This document shows positions 25,273 through 37,489 of a stretch of DNA of 64,000 bases, in pieces (position 1 is the stretch's first letter; each line of letters opens with the position of its first letter). Made by a program: the position numbers and the translations under genes. The notes beneath the pieces were generated by a model. That model was not told the origin of the DNA. It searched no databases and worked only from the letters and a program-made list of their open reading frames with translations. Source of the stretch: Rotaria sp. Silwood1 (Eukaryota > Rotifera > Eurotatoria > Philodinida > Philodinidae); NCBI GenBank assembly GCA_905250075.1, contig CAJNOP010000060.1:569351-633350 (forward strand). Reading direction: 5' to 3'.

Positions 25273-25860
25273 GTGTACAATAGCTCCTTAAAGATCATTG
25301 CCATGATTGTACAAATCATGCTACTCTGACTTTCTTTCTTATTCTGTCTCAAGTTTTTTGCGCTTGACGAGTATAAGCTGTTGCAGAAAGAGGAGAAAAT
25401 GTCGACTGTTCCGTCATAGGTGTCTTATGCAAACTAAGAATGCTATTCGACACAAACAGAGAGAGCGAAGAGAAAAAAGAACAAAGCTTTTCTCATTTGA
25501 ATGCCGATGGCAATAAATGAAGAGTACTCGATAATGCATGTGTTATAATTTCTTGGATGTTTTTCTCGTTCGTTCTCTGTGTCGAATAAAATTCTCAGTC
25601 TGCATGAAAAAAAAACGTTTCGTTTCGTGAAAAACAGACATCCTTGAAAGAAAAATAACATTGCAATCTCGCATTGGATATTTGGGATATCCGAACGGAA
25701 CAGTCGACGTTGTCTCTTCTTGCTGCAGCATATTGTTTGGGGAATAGAAAAACCTCGACATAGAGTAAGACGAAAAGCTAGACTAGGATGTTTTGTGGAA
25801 TCATGATGATAATCTTCACGATAGCTTTGCCAAAATTTGTCATTGTACATTATCTGTGCA
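25273..25860. repeat. inverted repeat (palindrome), arms ~260-300 bp
   Basis: The axis is near 25535. The left arm has GTGCACAGATAGTGTACAAT (25262-25281), then AATGTCGACTGTTCCGT (about 25399) and CTATTCGACACA (about 25443). The right arm carries their complements: ATTGTACATTATCTGTGCAC (about 25842), ACGGAACAGTCGACGTT (about 25694) and TGTGTCGAATA (about 25578). The minus strand of the right arm encodes a coding-like run (LLSEILAVGAQIMYNDKFWQ ... DPSLAFRL-like) of unknown family, so the palindrome may be an inverted duplication of a gene piece. Confidence 0.7.
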
Positions 25861-26069
25861 CCAACAGCTAATATCTCGCTTAGCAATCTTGTCATTTTTC
25901 ATCTTCCATCCAGCATTGATATATGTTGTAGCTTATTCTAAATTAATTATCCGACTATCCTTTGATAAGATCAGCCAACGGCGATCGCTCAGCATAAACA
26001 TTGATAAATTTGACACAATCCCTTTCTCTACAATGTCGAGATTCAGCTTTTTTTTTCATTTTACGTAAC

Positions 26070-27540
26070 AAGTCGTACTATTCCAGATGGATCATCGATT
26101 TCAACCACTGATTCTTCTGTTAGACTCTCTAATAGTGTACGATTTCTTGCCAATTGTAGTACGTCGATAAAGTTTTTATTGTGGAAGTTTTTTGTTTCAG
26201 GATTGCATTTCATCTTAAGTAGAAATTCTATTGTTTGATGTCACCAATCATGAACTTTAAGACTGATATCCATTAATAGATTATTTCCATCTTCGTCTAA
26301 TTAATGCAAAAATGAAGGCGACAACAATCATAGTTTTTGAAGTATATTACGTTCTTTTTTTGCAGCAGCATAAACACTAAATCTTTTTCATAAAACCGAA
26401 ATCCCAATATTCTCTCATCCATAAGTGCATCGAATAGTTCGCGTCCTGTTCGATTTCCTGTTATCAAATCGATATTTTTTTCGAACAGACTTCATTGGTT
26501 GTCTAAAAAGCATTGTACTTGTTCAATATGACAATAAAGAAGTAATATAACATCGAGTCGATGTTTTTTCATTGAATTAGTTAGAATAAATCTAAATTTA
26601 TTATTGAAATTCTCACACCATAGTGTTGTGACAATGAAAGTATATTTTTCAAGGACAATTTTTTAAATTTCATATTCAATAAATTCATTTTCATTTCCCA
26701 AGTAGATTAAGTAATTCGTGATTAATATATCCAATAAACGTTCTTAAATCCAAGTTTTATTATTGGATATTTTTTTTGACATTCTAATGTAAAGAGACAA
26801 AAATCAATGATAGATTGATAACATTTCATATTTTAAAATATTCTCATGGATAGTAGAATAAAATAAGAAATACCAAATATTACATGAGGTATCATTGATA
26901 GAATAATATCGATTATTTAAAAGATCAACATATGAAATGATAAGTAACTTGAATAATTGTGTTACAGAATGAGTATTATTGAGATGACCAAGTAATAGTT
27001 TATTGACAGCTTGAGGCAGATTTATATTGATTGAAGTCACGGACAAAATATTCCACAAGAGCATATTTATTCAGAATCAATACTTCGATTATTCTCAGTT
27101 GTTGTCGATTTCTTGCGTATAGATTTTATTTTTTTCAATAATTAATTGAACTTGAATTCTTTGTTTTATACGCTGTTGTCGAATATGAAGAGAAGTCAAG
27201 CAATGAAAACATTGACGAATTTTTTTTTTCTTCCATTACTGCATTCACTGATGACAGGTGAAGAAATGCATCTCTAAACACCATAGAATTATAATAATCG
27301 TCAAAGTTTTTAACGTATGTACGACCATGTAAGACATTAGCAAATAGATGCGATCATTTATCAATGAGAATATTGTTAAGGCATTAAGTCAATCTGATAA
27401 ATGTCCGAAAGATCATTTCAATTTTACCAAAATAATCAAGGATAATCATTAAAATTTCATCATATAGCATTTCAAAAGTTGATACCATTTTAAACTTGTT
27501 TTGTTTTCAAAGTCGACTAGAAATCATTTTATACCTTTTG
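26070..27540 (-). pseudogene. decayed ankyrin-repeat-like gene
   Basis: Minus-strand reading gives long stretches of convincing protein broken by stops and frame changes. From upstream to downstream: LANVLHGRTYVKNFDDYYNS with FRDAFLHLSSVNAVMEE (about 27230-27340); LPQAVNKLLLGHLNNTHSVT (about 26804-27064); NKFRFILTNSMKKHRLDVIL (about 26530-26600); ITGNRTGRELFDALMDERI and FRFYEKDLVFMLLQKKN (about 26350-26470); and DEDGNNLLMDISLKVHDW with TIEFLLKMKCNPETKN, an ankyrin-type pattern (about 26190-26300). Two in-frame stops replace likely Trp codons (after FLDNQ and within KVHDW-stop-HQ). I recall similar ankyrin-containing proteins in bdelloids, but the exact family is not established. Multiple lesions mean it is not functional. 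Confidence 0.65.
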
Positions 27541-29689
27541 ATATCTTATCATGACAAATATATGTAATTGCATGATATGTTGACTTTATTCACCATTCTG
27601 TATTTTTTTCTTCTCCGTTCTGCATCTATCGTTATCAACAATACCAAGTGTAGTAACTTTGTTGCCAAAGCACTTGAACAAAATGTTCGTTTGCTTTTCA
27701 ACTATTTACAATTAGTAAACTAGCATTATAAACAGTTATTTGGAATCAAACTCGTGTACTCTTTCTACATACATACTTAATGGCTTTTTCTGACTTAAGA
27801 GAACTTCAAGTGAGCAAATAATCATGAGAGCCAAAAAAGCAGTCTTCATGGATATCACTTTCGTGTATCTTGGAGTAGATTTTTCATCTATGGTATTTTA
27901 AAATGTGGATCTTGCAAAACCTATTTAATAGGCTACCTTTATTCAATGATAAAAAATCAAGATTCCATCATATTTTTAATTACAATTTCATTCAAACATA
28001 ATTACAAAAAAAATTGACTATCAACTTCACTTGAAATCTCAATCAACAACATATGCTTTGTTTTTGAATAGAACTAAGTTCTACTGTTAATGATTCATCA
28101 TTGGAGGTCTTTCGAGATCTGAAAATGCTCAAATCCCAGAATGACAAAAATTGGTTCTTTACTAACGAAATCTTGCGGGTAGCAGATGTCGACAAGAGTG
28201 GGCGAAGAAGTCTTTTTTTGGGAATCAGGATTGAACTCTAATCGAACCAATATTCTTTGGAATCGTATCAGAACTAGCAGTATGAATTATTATTGACATC
28301 GGAACTGCTTATCTCTAATGTTGATAGCAGCTTGTCAAGTCTTTCGTTGCAACGGTGAGAACTATCGAGACTTGATACCATGGATTTCTCTCATCGCATT
28401 TACCTATGTACTGGAAAATAGATCTGAGAACTTCATTTTGTTCATTTGACAAGTCAACATGCACTTGTCATTTAAATATATAACTGAATAATAGAAATCT
28501 TCTATGGCTGTCTAATTTTCATTTTCTGCTGGTAGATGATGTGTCGTGACAATATCAGTTCACATTTCACCTACTACCAACCATAGAAGGCGGAGCCACA
28601 AGAGTTGGTAAGCTAAACTTACCCTAGACTCAGACTTCGTAGGCTGCGACCGGCTCAAGCGTTAACTTCTCATTCCATTAGGTTGGCATCTTTATTTTAT
28701 GCATCAATACTTGTTTTCAAAGGTCAAAGCTTTTCGTCGCCTTCGGTGACAACTACTAACACTTTCATAACGAAACAGAATTACAAAATGTTTTTGCAAA
28801 AAATATCAGTTTGTTTGATTAAATGTCATAACATGCATCGACAGTCACTTGAAATTATAATCTCTTATTACAAGCGAAGAAAAAGGGTACGAGAAAGCTG
28901 AGTCTGATCAGCTTGACACACTACTCAAAGTTTTGTTGGGTTTCAACGGCTAATCTCAGATGCCTATCAAACATTTTCAAAGCGCTGAACAATCCGACAA
29001 TCCATTTCTTTATTTTATGAATACTGCTACGTCGCCATTATTCTGTTTTTCAGTAAAGCAGGTTAAAAACTTCTCCTTCCAAGGTAGGTCGCATCGATCG
29101 ATCGAATTGGGATCCGAGCTTCAGCCAAGAATAAGGGTTAGTTTTAGCTTAATTATTATAAGATCGCTATTTAGATTGTTTCAAGAACATGTAGAGTTTA
29201 CATGATTCTTTCAATGTACGTTTTTTGACATAAGTTGCAAATTTCTTTCTGATCTGCACCGGTATTATGCAGTACAAAATATGAGTATGAAATAAGAAGT
29301 ATTATTTGTATTTTATTTTATTGACATAACACTAAATATTTACCTACTCGCTATATTTAACTTCTTGGTGAGAACCTTATAAAAATGTTGAGGCTACTCT
29401 AGATTCACAACGCTCCGACTCCTATGAAAATAATATATATTGTCGAAACAAACAGATCTCATAGTATCACTTATGAATTTTCATCGCTTTGTTTTTATAA
29501 TAGAAATCAAACGTTAAATGGAAATAAACTATTCAAATAGGTGATTATAATATTCTTATTGACAATTTCTATTGATATCGAACTAGATTTTAAATTTATA
29601 TTCAGAATATTTCATGCCCATTAACATTTATTCGAGAGAAGCGAAATTTATTTGGTATAATCTAAAAATTTCCCACTGTGTGTACTACT
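27541..29689. other. intergenic, no gene recognised
   Basis: AT-rich DNA. 28560-28680 is locally richer in GC (AAGGCGGAGCCACAAGAG) but does not fold into a recognisable tRNA. Short open frames at 28683-28901 and 28960-29205 have no domain. Confidence 0.5.
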
Positions 29690-30208
29690 ACTTCCAGACT
29701 TCTCGTATTCATAACTTTTGAATCTTCGAATCTAATGCAATAATTTTTTTCACCGTTTCCAAATACTCAAAAAGGATTTTTAATTCAGTTAAACGAGGTA
29801 GATGTATTTTTGTTTCATTGAGAAAATGTTCAACATAATAAATAGGTACGAAATCAAATTCAAGTAAAATAAGATGTGGGTATGCAACAATTGAGCACCA
29901 GTCTTTGTCACGAAGGTGGAATTCGTCAAATCCGTAAAATGATAGGTAACGATTCGAAACAGATAAACTTTTAAGAAATAGGAAAGCTGGAGCAAGTCGA
30001 ACGAAAAGTTCATGTTTGAATGAATCTTTATCTCATAACTTCAAATGAGTAACAGAATCAAATATAATATTTGGAATATTATTTTCAATATGTTCAAGAC
30101 GATGAAATTTAAATGGAACTGAAAAAACGTGACACATAATTTCCCTAATGTTGCAATAATCTACCGTCCAAGTCATCGGTCGATGCTCTATATTTGTGAA
30201 AGTTTCTT
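29690..30208 (-). pseudogene. F-box protein C-terminal fragment, decayed
   Basis: Reads MTWTVDYCNIREI, FDSVTHLKL-stop-DKDSFKHE, FLFLKSLSVSNRYLSFYGF, LRDKDWCSIVAYPHLILLEF and YVEHFLNETKIHLPRLTELKI in one frame on the minus strand. I recognise this as the conserved C-terminal half of the large bdelloid F-box family (usual THLKLWDKxPFxHEFF pattern). A TGA near 30033 replaces the expected Trp, and another stop follows IQKL near the end. No F-box is left: upstream the sequence runs into a miniature inverted-repeat element starting at 30209. Confidence 0.7.
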
Positions 30209-30321
30209 GAAGGGTGTGGGTGTGAGGTGCGGTGGGATATGCGTGGGGGTGGGATGGATGAGTGTGAGTATGAGATGTTAGTAGTAATGAATTTGCTCTT
30301 TTCTAGACACCCACACCCTTC
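30209..30321. mobile_element. miniature inverted-repeat element, TG-rich
   Basis: Perfect 15-bp inverted ends GAAGGGTGTGGGTGT (30209-30223) and ACACCCACACCCTTC (30307-30321) enclose GGTGTGAGG-like repeats. No clear target duplication. It abuts the F-box pseudogene. Confidence 0.6.
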
Positions 30322-32904
30322 ATCTACTCGCTTGATATTCTAATGATATCACATGTCGAATTGATATTCATGGCAAGAAAGAATCTTGATTCAAATATTC
30401 AGTTGTTCTACTAGGTATTGGTCTATTTATCTATGAGAGAACAAATCTTTCTTTATTCTTTAATTTTGAAAATAAAGAATTCATCTATCTTCATTTTATA
30501 AATATAAAAGATGTAATGTATCTTTATTTTTAAATAATAAAGATTTATTTTTATATTTTTATTTATTTCTCAAATGCAAAGAACTTTATTATTTTAATTT
30601 TAAAAAGATAGATATTTTATTTATACTTATTCTTTACTATAATTAAAAATAAAGTAAGGCCTCTATTTGTTACTGAAAAGTCAAGTTTCTATGTGCTGAA
30701 TTTCATAAAATCAGCAGAATTTCCGACATAACATTTTTGAGAATTCATGGTCTTCTGTTATGCTTTGTGAAATTTTTTAGTGTGTGATCTTCTAATGTAA
30801 TATGATCTTCTATTCTTGACCCGTGTTTCATAAAAAATCGACCATCTTTTACTTTAGTCAATTAAAACTGGGTCTTCCGAATGAAAGATAACTTTTTATT
30901 TGATCTTCTTTCTTGCAGTTTTTTCCTTGTTCATAAACTTTTTGAGTAAGCAGTTATTTCATGTTGAGATTTCTTAAGACGTGTAGCAGAAAAAACAACT
31001 CGATTACATTTTTAATCAACTTCATTTTATAAGCAAGGCTTAATTCATTCAAAATGATTTTTGAAAAGGCAATTGCACTTGATCAAAATGGATTGAACAT
31101 GAAATAGTTAGATTAAAATTGACTAAAAACATTGCTATTTTAATCGATTTTTTAATCAGAAAAACTAAACTAGAATCAGCCTTTTTTCATTTGTTTTGGC
31201 ACAGGGCAAAAATTTTGGCCCTGTCCTGTCCTGCCCTTTGACGGTCTCTGGTCTGTATGCCTTCTCATTCGTTCTTAATCTTTCATTGTCATTTGATTGA
31301 TGTGTTTTTTGGATTTCATTCTGAGTCACAGTTCACATCAGAACGAGTATAAAAGAAAGATTAAGGAAAGCTTTCTATATACTAAATATTATAGAAGTGT
31401 GATTGAGGCACTGGAAATAGTTTATTTGCACTTGGACTTGGAACATCATATCTGAATTCTGGCTTGTATCTGAAAAGTTATGGCACAAACGCTCAATATA
31501 CCTTCAAGAATCTTTAATTTGATAGATCGAATTTTGCTCTGCAAAACCATATATATATATGACTTTTTTGCCATTCGTCCTCATATGGATGTCCACACTC
31601 TGTTTTATCTTAAATTCAGCGGCACCAGAAATTTTTTTATGGATTCAAACAGAATGAAAAACAGCCTATTTAATAAGTATAGAAATGGTTTGTGTTCAAG
31701 TAGCACGATGTCTCCATTTGAACCACACAAAATATTCTACTAGTGATTGTATCGTTCATATAGTTTTCTTTATTTTTCTATATCCTTCATGTACATCACA
31801 GCTTTGAGTTTTTTCCAACGAGATGAATTTTGAAGCATGCCGTTTGAAAAAATATTGAACTCTCGTATTTTAATCAATTCTTTGTCGAAATCTGAGGCAA
31901 TAAAGAGCAAAAAAATAGAGGACTTGTGGAGAGGATACCTATAGAAGGGTTTGACTGGTTGAGGTGGGATTTTCTCTAGATATATTTATATTTATGAATT
32001 TCTCTCAGAATAAAACTATTAATTTAAAGCATCAAGTGCTGTATTTTCTCTGGCTCGAGTAATATGGGCGAAAATTTACATTTTAGGTAGCTTTGGTGCT
32101 TTATAACTATGATTCCAGTAAGATAGAAGTGTGAAATATTTACTGCAGCTAGAGTTCATAGATAGGTATCTTCGCTGAAAATCGTAGTGCTCAGATGAGT
32201 TTTTCTCCCGAAAAATGAAGCAGAAGGAGCGCTGAATCATAAAAGTAAGAAGACCCATCGAAGATGTATAACTTCATGGTGAAAACAGATTTCGAGGTCA
32301 AGAAATGACTTGCTGCAAAAATTATCGATAAGAGTCCCAAACTAGGCATTCACTTCTTCATCAGAATTGCATTGTTCATGTTGTAACACATATTTAATTA
32401 TTGGAACTTACCCATTTGCGATCCAGAGTAAAGAGGTTAGTGTCTTGGATAGATATCTTACGATGGATCTCTTAAAAATTCAAATCACCGAAAACGAACC
32501 TAGGATCTTGTGCACACTCATTGTTAAGAAGGAACAGTGATAACTACAGCTCCCCATAGTATTGAGAAATTGAAAGAAATCTGTAACATATAAGTGACTT
32601 TCTTTCTCATACTTGTTTATCATATGAGCAAGAAATGCTACAAGTTTATAATTTGAAGCATTATACATTGCAATTATTGGTCTTACTGAAGGCTTGGGTT
32701 TATTTATCTTTATTGTATAATAGAGCACTGGCATCGAGCTATCTGAGGCAATTCATTCATCATATTCTTTTCTTATGATTTTCCTATCTTTCAATAATTC
32801 GAGCGGTCTAGTTGGATACATTTTTCTTCTTTTCCATCCTACTTTACTTCTTCGGGTCTTGCAAAATTTGAGCTACTTTATTCATATAATCAATTTTTAG
32901 TATG
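30322..32904. other. intergenic, no gene recognised
   Basis: Very AT-rich at 30440-30660. GGGCAAAAATTTTGGCCC followed by TGTCCTGTCCTGCCC lies near 31205 and resembles a GC-rich transposon terminus, but no partner end was found. Open frames at 31480-31743 and 32480-32734 have no domain. Confidence 0.45.
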
Positions 32905-33494
32905 ACTAATGTCCGTTTCAAAATATAAAGCGTCCCACTGTTTTTGAATAACTCAAGAACGCAATCAGCTAGAGATCTGCGGTTTTCACCAATCGAAAGA
33001 AGAGACAGGGGATGTCTTTTTCTCCGATATTGTATCAGACAAAATCATTTTAAAATCAGTCATTTCTGCAAAACATTGCAAAAAATGCATGAAAACGACC
33101 CGGCATTCTGAAGAAATTTTCCTTTTGACGTGTGATCTAGATAGAGGGACTTCGGATCTATACTTCAGGATATAATTCGAATGATTATCTTACCGCATTC
33201 TAACGTTTAGCAAATAAAATCGTCTGTTTACTTGCAAGAAAACTATGAATTTCTTTTAATTTTGAAGTCAATTTTTTTACTTTTTGTCAAAATTTCATCT
33301 GAATGATAGACCATTTTTTCGATGTTATGCAGAAATGACTGGTTTCAAAATGATTCCGTCTGATACGATATTGGAGAAAAGACGTCCCCCTGTCTCTTCT
33401 TTCGATTGGTGAAAACCGCCGGTCTATAGCTGATTGTGTTCTTGAGTTATTCAAAAAACAGTGCGACGCGTTATATTTTGGAACGGACATTAGT
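32905..33494. mobile_element. foldback element with ACTAATGTCC termini
   Basis: 590-bp element. Ends are ACTAATGTCCGTTTCAAAAT and ATTTTGGAACGGACATTAGT, and the inverted similarity continues for about 190 bp per arm (for example AGAAGAGACAGGGG-ATGTC against GACGTCCCCCTGTCTCTTCT). A short unpaired centre lies near 33090-33290. No transposase is seen. Confidence 0.75.
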
Positions 33495-34083
33495 AATAAA
33501 ATTCTTGGTGATTTTCGATTATTCTCAATATAATTAAGAAGAGTAGTTACGATACCAGCAAATAGGACTTAGGTAGAAAGAATATTTAGCTCCACTGGAT
33601 TGACATTTACACGAAGATGTACATATTTATTAAGAAGTGAAACTGATCAGATATTTCTTATTCACTCATGGAATAAATTGAAGAAAAATCAATAAAAAGA
33701 TAATTTATGTGTTCTCTTTATTCATCTGTGATATATTGATTACATGTTGAATCCTATATATTTATTTGTTTTATTAGTGTTTTGTTCACAGTATGTATGT
33801 CAATTATTTGTTTTTATGGTTCTTTTCACTTGTGTTGTAAAGCATGTCATAAGGATTAATTAAATGTCTATATTGTCAATGATTTTTGTCCGAATAGTAC
33901 GTCTATAATATTTAATATCATACCTAATATACAAGCAACTTGTTTTCCTTGTCAAAAGTACAATGAAAAGATTGTCATTCATTTCGAATGCAAGAGAGTG
34001 TCTGTTCTGTTAAAGGTGTCCTACCAAGACGAACTTATTGGTTTTCTGTCCTGTCTCCTACAGAACTCAATCATTGAGGGATA
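33495..34083. other. intergenic, no gene recognised
   Basis: AT-rich DNA up to the scaffold gap; nothing recognised. Confidence 0.5.
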
Positions 34084-34183
34084 NNNNNNNNNNNNNNNNN
34101 NNNNNNNNNNNNNNNNNNNNNNNNNNNNNNNNNNNNNNNNNNNNNNNNNNNNNNNNNNNNNNNNNNNNNNNNNNNNNNNNNNN
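34084..34183. other. assembly gap (100 N)
   Basis: Exactly 100 N, the conventional size for a scaffold join of unknown length. Order and distance across this point are therefore not certain. Confidence 0.98.
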
Positions 34184-34460
34184 ATATATATCCATCATTA
34201 CTAGAAAATTAGCTGTAAATAGGATACGTTCAAAATGATTCACAGGGAATCGCTCTTATACGTTCTTTTGTAACAATAATATGCCATTTTAACGCATTCA
34301 AATGCATTTTTAGAAACGCGTTTTATTCGATACATATCCGTTTCAATTACTAAATGATGCGTTTCAATGCGTTTTAAAAACTGCGTTCAAAGTCTAGTGA
34401 AAACATGTGAACTAGAAAAAATGCGTTGAAACGCAAATTTTTACAAATTTTTTTTTCATG

Positions 34461-34620
34461 GGTACCAAGAAGTACCAAGAAGTACGAAGAAGTACGAAAA
34501 AGTACGAAGAAGTACCAAGAAGTACCAAGAAGTACGAAAAAGTACGGAAAAGTACGAAGAAGTACGAAAAAGTACCAAAAAGTACGAAGAAGTACAAAGA
34601 AGTACAAGAAGTACAGAAGT
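34461..34620. repeat. 10-bp minisatellite, about 16 copies
   Basis: Tandem array of AGTACSAARA (such as AGTACGAAGA, AGTACCAAGA). Open frames through it are repeat translations (STKKYE-like) and are not called. It lies 280 bp from the gap. The DNA at 34290-34440 just before it contains several copies of ATGCGTTTCAA/TTGAAACGCAT in both orientations. Confidence 0.9.
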
Positions 34621-35682
34621 CCGCTTGTTCCCCCTTGGTATTCTCTCTTCTATCTATATAGCACAAAAAAAAGTATAGTGACCTTTTTTCAACATGAATT
34701 CGACAGATTGATGTTCAATATTTTCTTTCGCAATAAACGAATAGAAACATTTTTCATCGACTTCGTCCGACTTGAGTATGGCAAGAGAAACGAAGAAATA
34801 TTCTTTTTCTTTCACACATATTGATGAGCAAATATATCGTCATTTGAACATAGCATGATACAACATTAATCTAAGACAAAAGTTCAAGGTTAGTTCCAAT
34901 GTCTTTTCTTTTTGTTTAGTGCATTCTATTTTGATTGTTCGAAAGAATTATGGATACATTAAAAAAAAGATTAGATCTTTCTGCATTTCAACAATCTTTA
35001 GAACAAGAAAATCTTTATTGTTAACATAACTTTTACTGATAATTGTTTTTGCCTAGTTCTTATCGAAATCGATCATAATATGATTAAAGTATTAGAATTT
35101 GCTTGATTGTCTTTAAAAAAAAAAGAAAAGTTTTTGTTTTCTTCAAATTGTAAATAATATTCTCATTGCATTTGAGTATAGCTGGACATAAATTGATTTT
35201 AATTAAATAACGATATTATTCAATACGAAATATATCAAATGTATGAAGTAAATGCAAGAAACTGGGATCTCTCATGTGAATGAGGCTTAAACAGGTCAGC
35301 GTATAAATCGTGAGGGGCACGTTGAAAGTAACTCTTCTACCTTTCAAATTCAACTTCGCAGCATCTTTTTATACTCTTGCTTTCAGTGATAAGTTTTATC
35401 CTTGGAACGGACCGATTTTCTTTATATATCAGTCTTTTGTAGGCATATCTGTCGCTCATTATTGTAGTTTCGTTATAGTTAATATTTTCTGTCATTGAGT
35501 CGAGGTTTTAGATTTATATTTCGACAATGCTTTTAGTCTAGATACATTGAACAGTAATAAACTTGTTACGGGTTTCTATTAATTACAAAAATGGTCTTTA
35601 CTTGTAGAGAGAAAATATTATCCTATTTTGAAAAATAAAAGGCTAAAGAATTAAAAAATGTTTTATCAATAAATAGAATAGA
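34621..35682. other. intergenic, no gene recognised
   Basis: AT-rich, nothing recognised. Confidence 0.5.
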
Positions 35683-36650
35683 AATTAATGAGAGATGCAA
35701 AAGTCTTTGCATAAATGTCAAACTCTCTTAGACCATATTGCGAACTTTTAAACCAATCAAATTTCTTTTTGTTGGAAAGAGCAATGTCTGAACTACAAAT
35801 TTTGTACCAGACATATTTTTCCAGAACGAATCTCAGAAGGAGAAAAAGCCAAAACCCAAACTCCTCTAAATAAGTTCTTGCAACATTTTTGCAACTTGAA
35901 ATGTTTCTATGTCTCAATTATTTTGAGCTACATAGGTCGAATCCTAACAAAAAAATACGCCAGATGTACTCCATCAAAAGCTTTATCGATGACAGCTTTG
36001 GTAAAATTTTTTAGATTCGTTCTTGACTTTTTAATCAAAATAATTTGGAAACAGAAATTTTTGTAAAATAGTGTCTTTTGCAAGAACTATCAGTTTGGAA
36101 GGACATCGGCCACAATCTCCAGAAACCACGCATGAACTGAATTCTTTGTACGTTATTTGTTCGAAATGTGTTAGATTATAGAAACTTAGCAGAAGAAAAC
36201 AATTCAAAAAGTGTTTTTTTATTGTTGCACAACGGTCAGGTAATAGGAACGACCAAATTATGCAGTCTTTTTCAGAAAAAGCTATATTTTGGTATAAAGA
36301 CCAACAGTAAATTTAACTTTCAATACACCAATAGAAAGAGCCCTCTTTATGCTACAAAAATCATTATTAAATGTGTTCTTTCGTTCCACTTCTGATATTG
36401 AAAAATTAACAAAATAAAAAATAGTGTTGCGCGATGGTGAAGTTGCAAGAACTTTTTTAGAGGTATTTGGTTTTTGGCTTTTTCTCCTTTTGAGATTCGT
36501 TCTGGAAAGATATGTCTGGCACAAAATTTGTAGTTCAGACATTGCTCTTTCTAACAAAAAGAAAATTGATTGGTTTAAAAGTTGACAATATGGTCTAACA
36601 GAGTTTGACATTTGTGCAAAGACTTTTGCATCGCTCATTAATATTGAAGT
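35683..36650. repeat. inverted repeat with ~210-bp arms, both arms coding-like
   Basis: Left arm (35683-35885) and right arm (36437-36650) are inverted copies, roughly 85% alike by eye, around a 550-bp non-repeated centre. The minus strand of the left arm and the plus strand of the right arm encode nearly the same peptide (EFGFWLFLLLRFVLEKYVWY and SDIALSNKKKFDWFKSSQYG in the left copy). The right copy has a stop at the second Ser of KSSQYG. So the arms derive from a protein-coding segment, family unknown. Confidence 0.7.
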
Positions 36651-37489
36651 ATTGAATTTTGAAAACGTGATATTAACATTGAATCGAAGAATTTTATTAA
36701 TTATCATTCCTCTATAGCATAAACTAAAAGAAGTGAATTTGCTTTAGTTTTATATTTTAATGTCAATTGACTTCGTGGAATTCTTTAACATACAACAGAA
36801 AATATTCTTCTAGATATTTAAATTTTGAAATATGTTCATTAAAATATCGTAAGATTAAGTTGAACATTCTTCGTTTGCTTTTTTTTGTTGCTAGCTATAT
36901 CAAATAATTTATTCGTTAGCATATAACACTAGCAAAAAAGCATAAAATTTGTTGTGTCATGTAACTTATTAGTGTTAAAGAACGAATAAATATCAAAAAC
37001 ACATAGTATGTTAGAAAAAACGATGGAATTTTTAAAATTCAAATGTACAGTGTTGGTTCTCAGTGAGTTAAACAACATATATCAATAATTTTCTGTTTTT
37101 AATAGGAACACTTGCTCTTTGAATATGTTTCCACAATAGAATCATTATGTGAAAAGCTGAATTAATAAATATAAATAATTGAGATTGTTGATTGCAGATA
37201 GTTGTAGAGCAGTCATATGAATCAAAAAAGATATATTTATCATCTATGAAACAAATCTGTTTTACTCAACTTTGAAGATTTGACGTTTTTTTTACTTTTA
37301 AAATAATGTATTAATTTTAAATAAAAACTGTTCGAATTTGAATCATATTCATGAAGTATTATAACAAGCATTTTATTTTATTTTATTTTTGTTTTTTCAG
37401 TTTTTTTTATATTAGTCATTTAATCAGTGATTAAAAGTGATTTAAAATGAAAAAAAGAAAAGCATAGCATAACCTTAGTTTTAGATAAA
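36651..37489. other. upstream region of the F-box gene
   Basis: AT-rich, no coding signal. T-rich tract at 37370-37410 precedes the F-box start. Confidence 0.5.

Noticed and set aside
28560-28680. Possible tRNA or structured RNA
   Set aside because: No cloverleaf or T-loop consensus could be drawn.
33998-34238. Open frames crossing the gap
   Set aside because: They run through 100 N and have no real sequence support.
34374-34824. Open frames rich in STKKY / YFFVL
   Set aside because: Translations of the 10-bp minisatellite.
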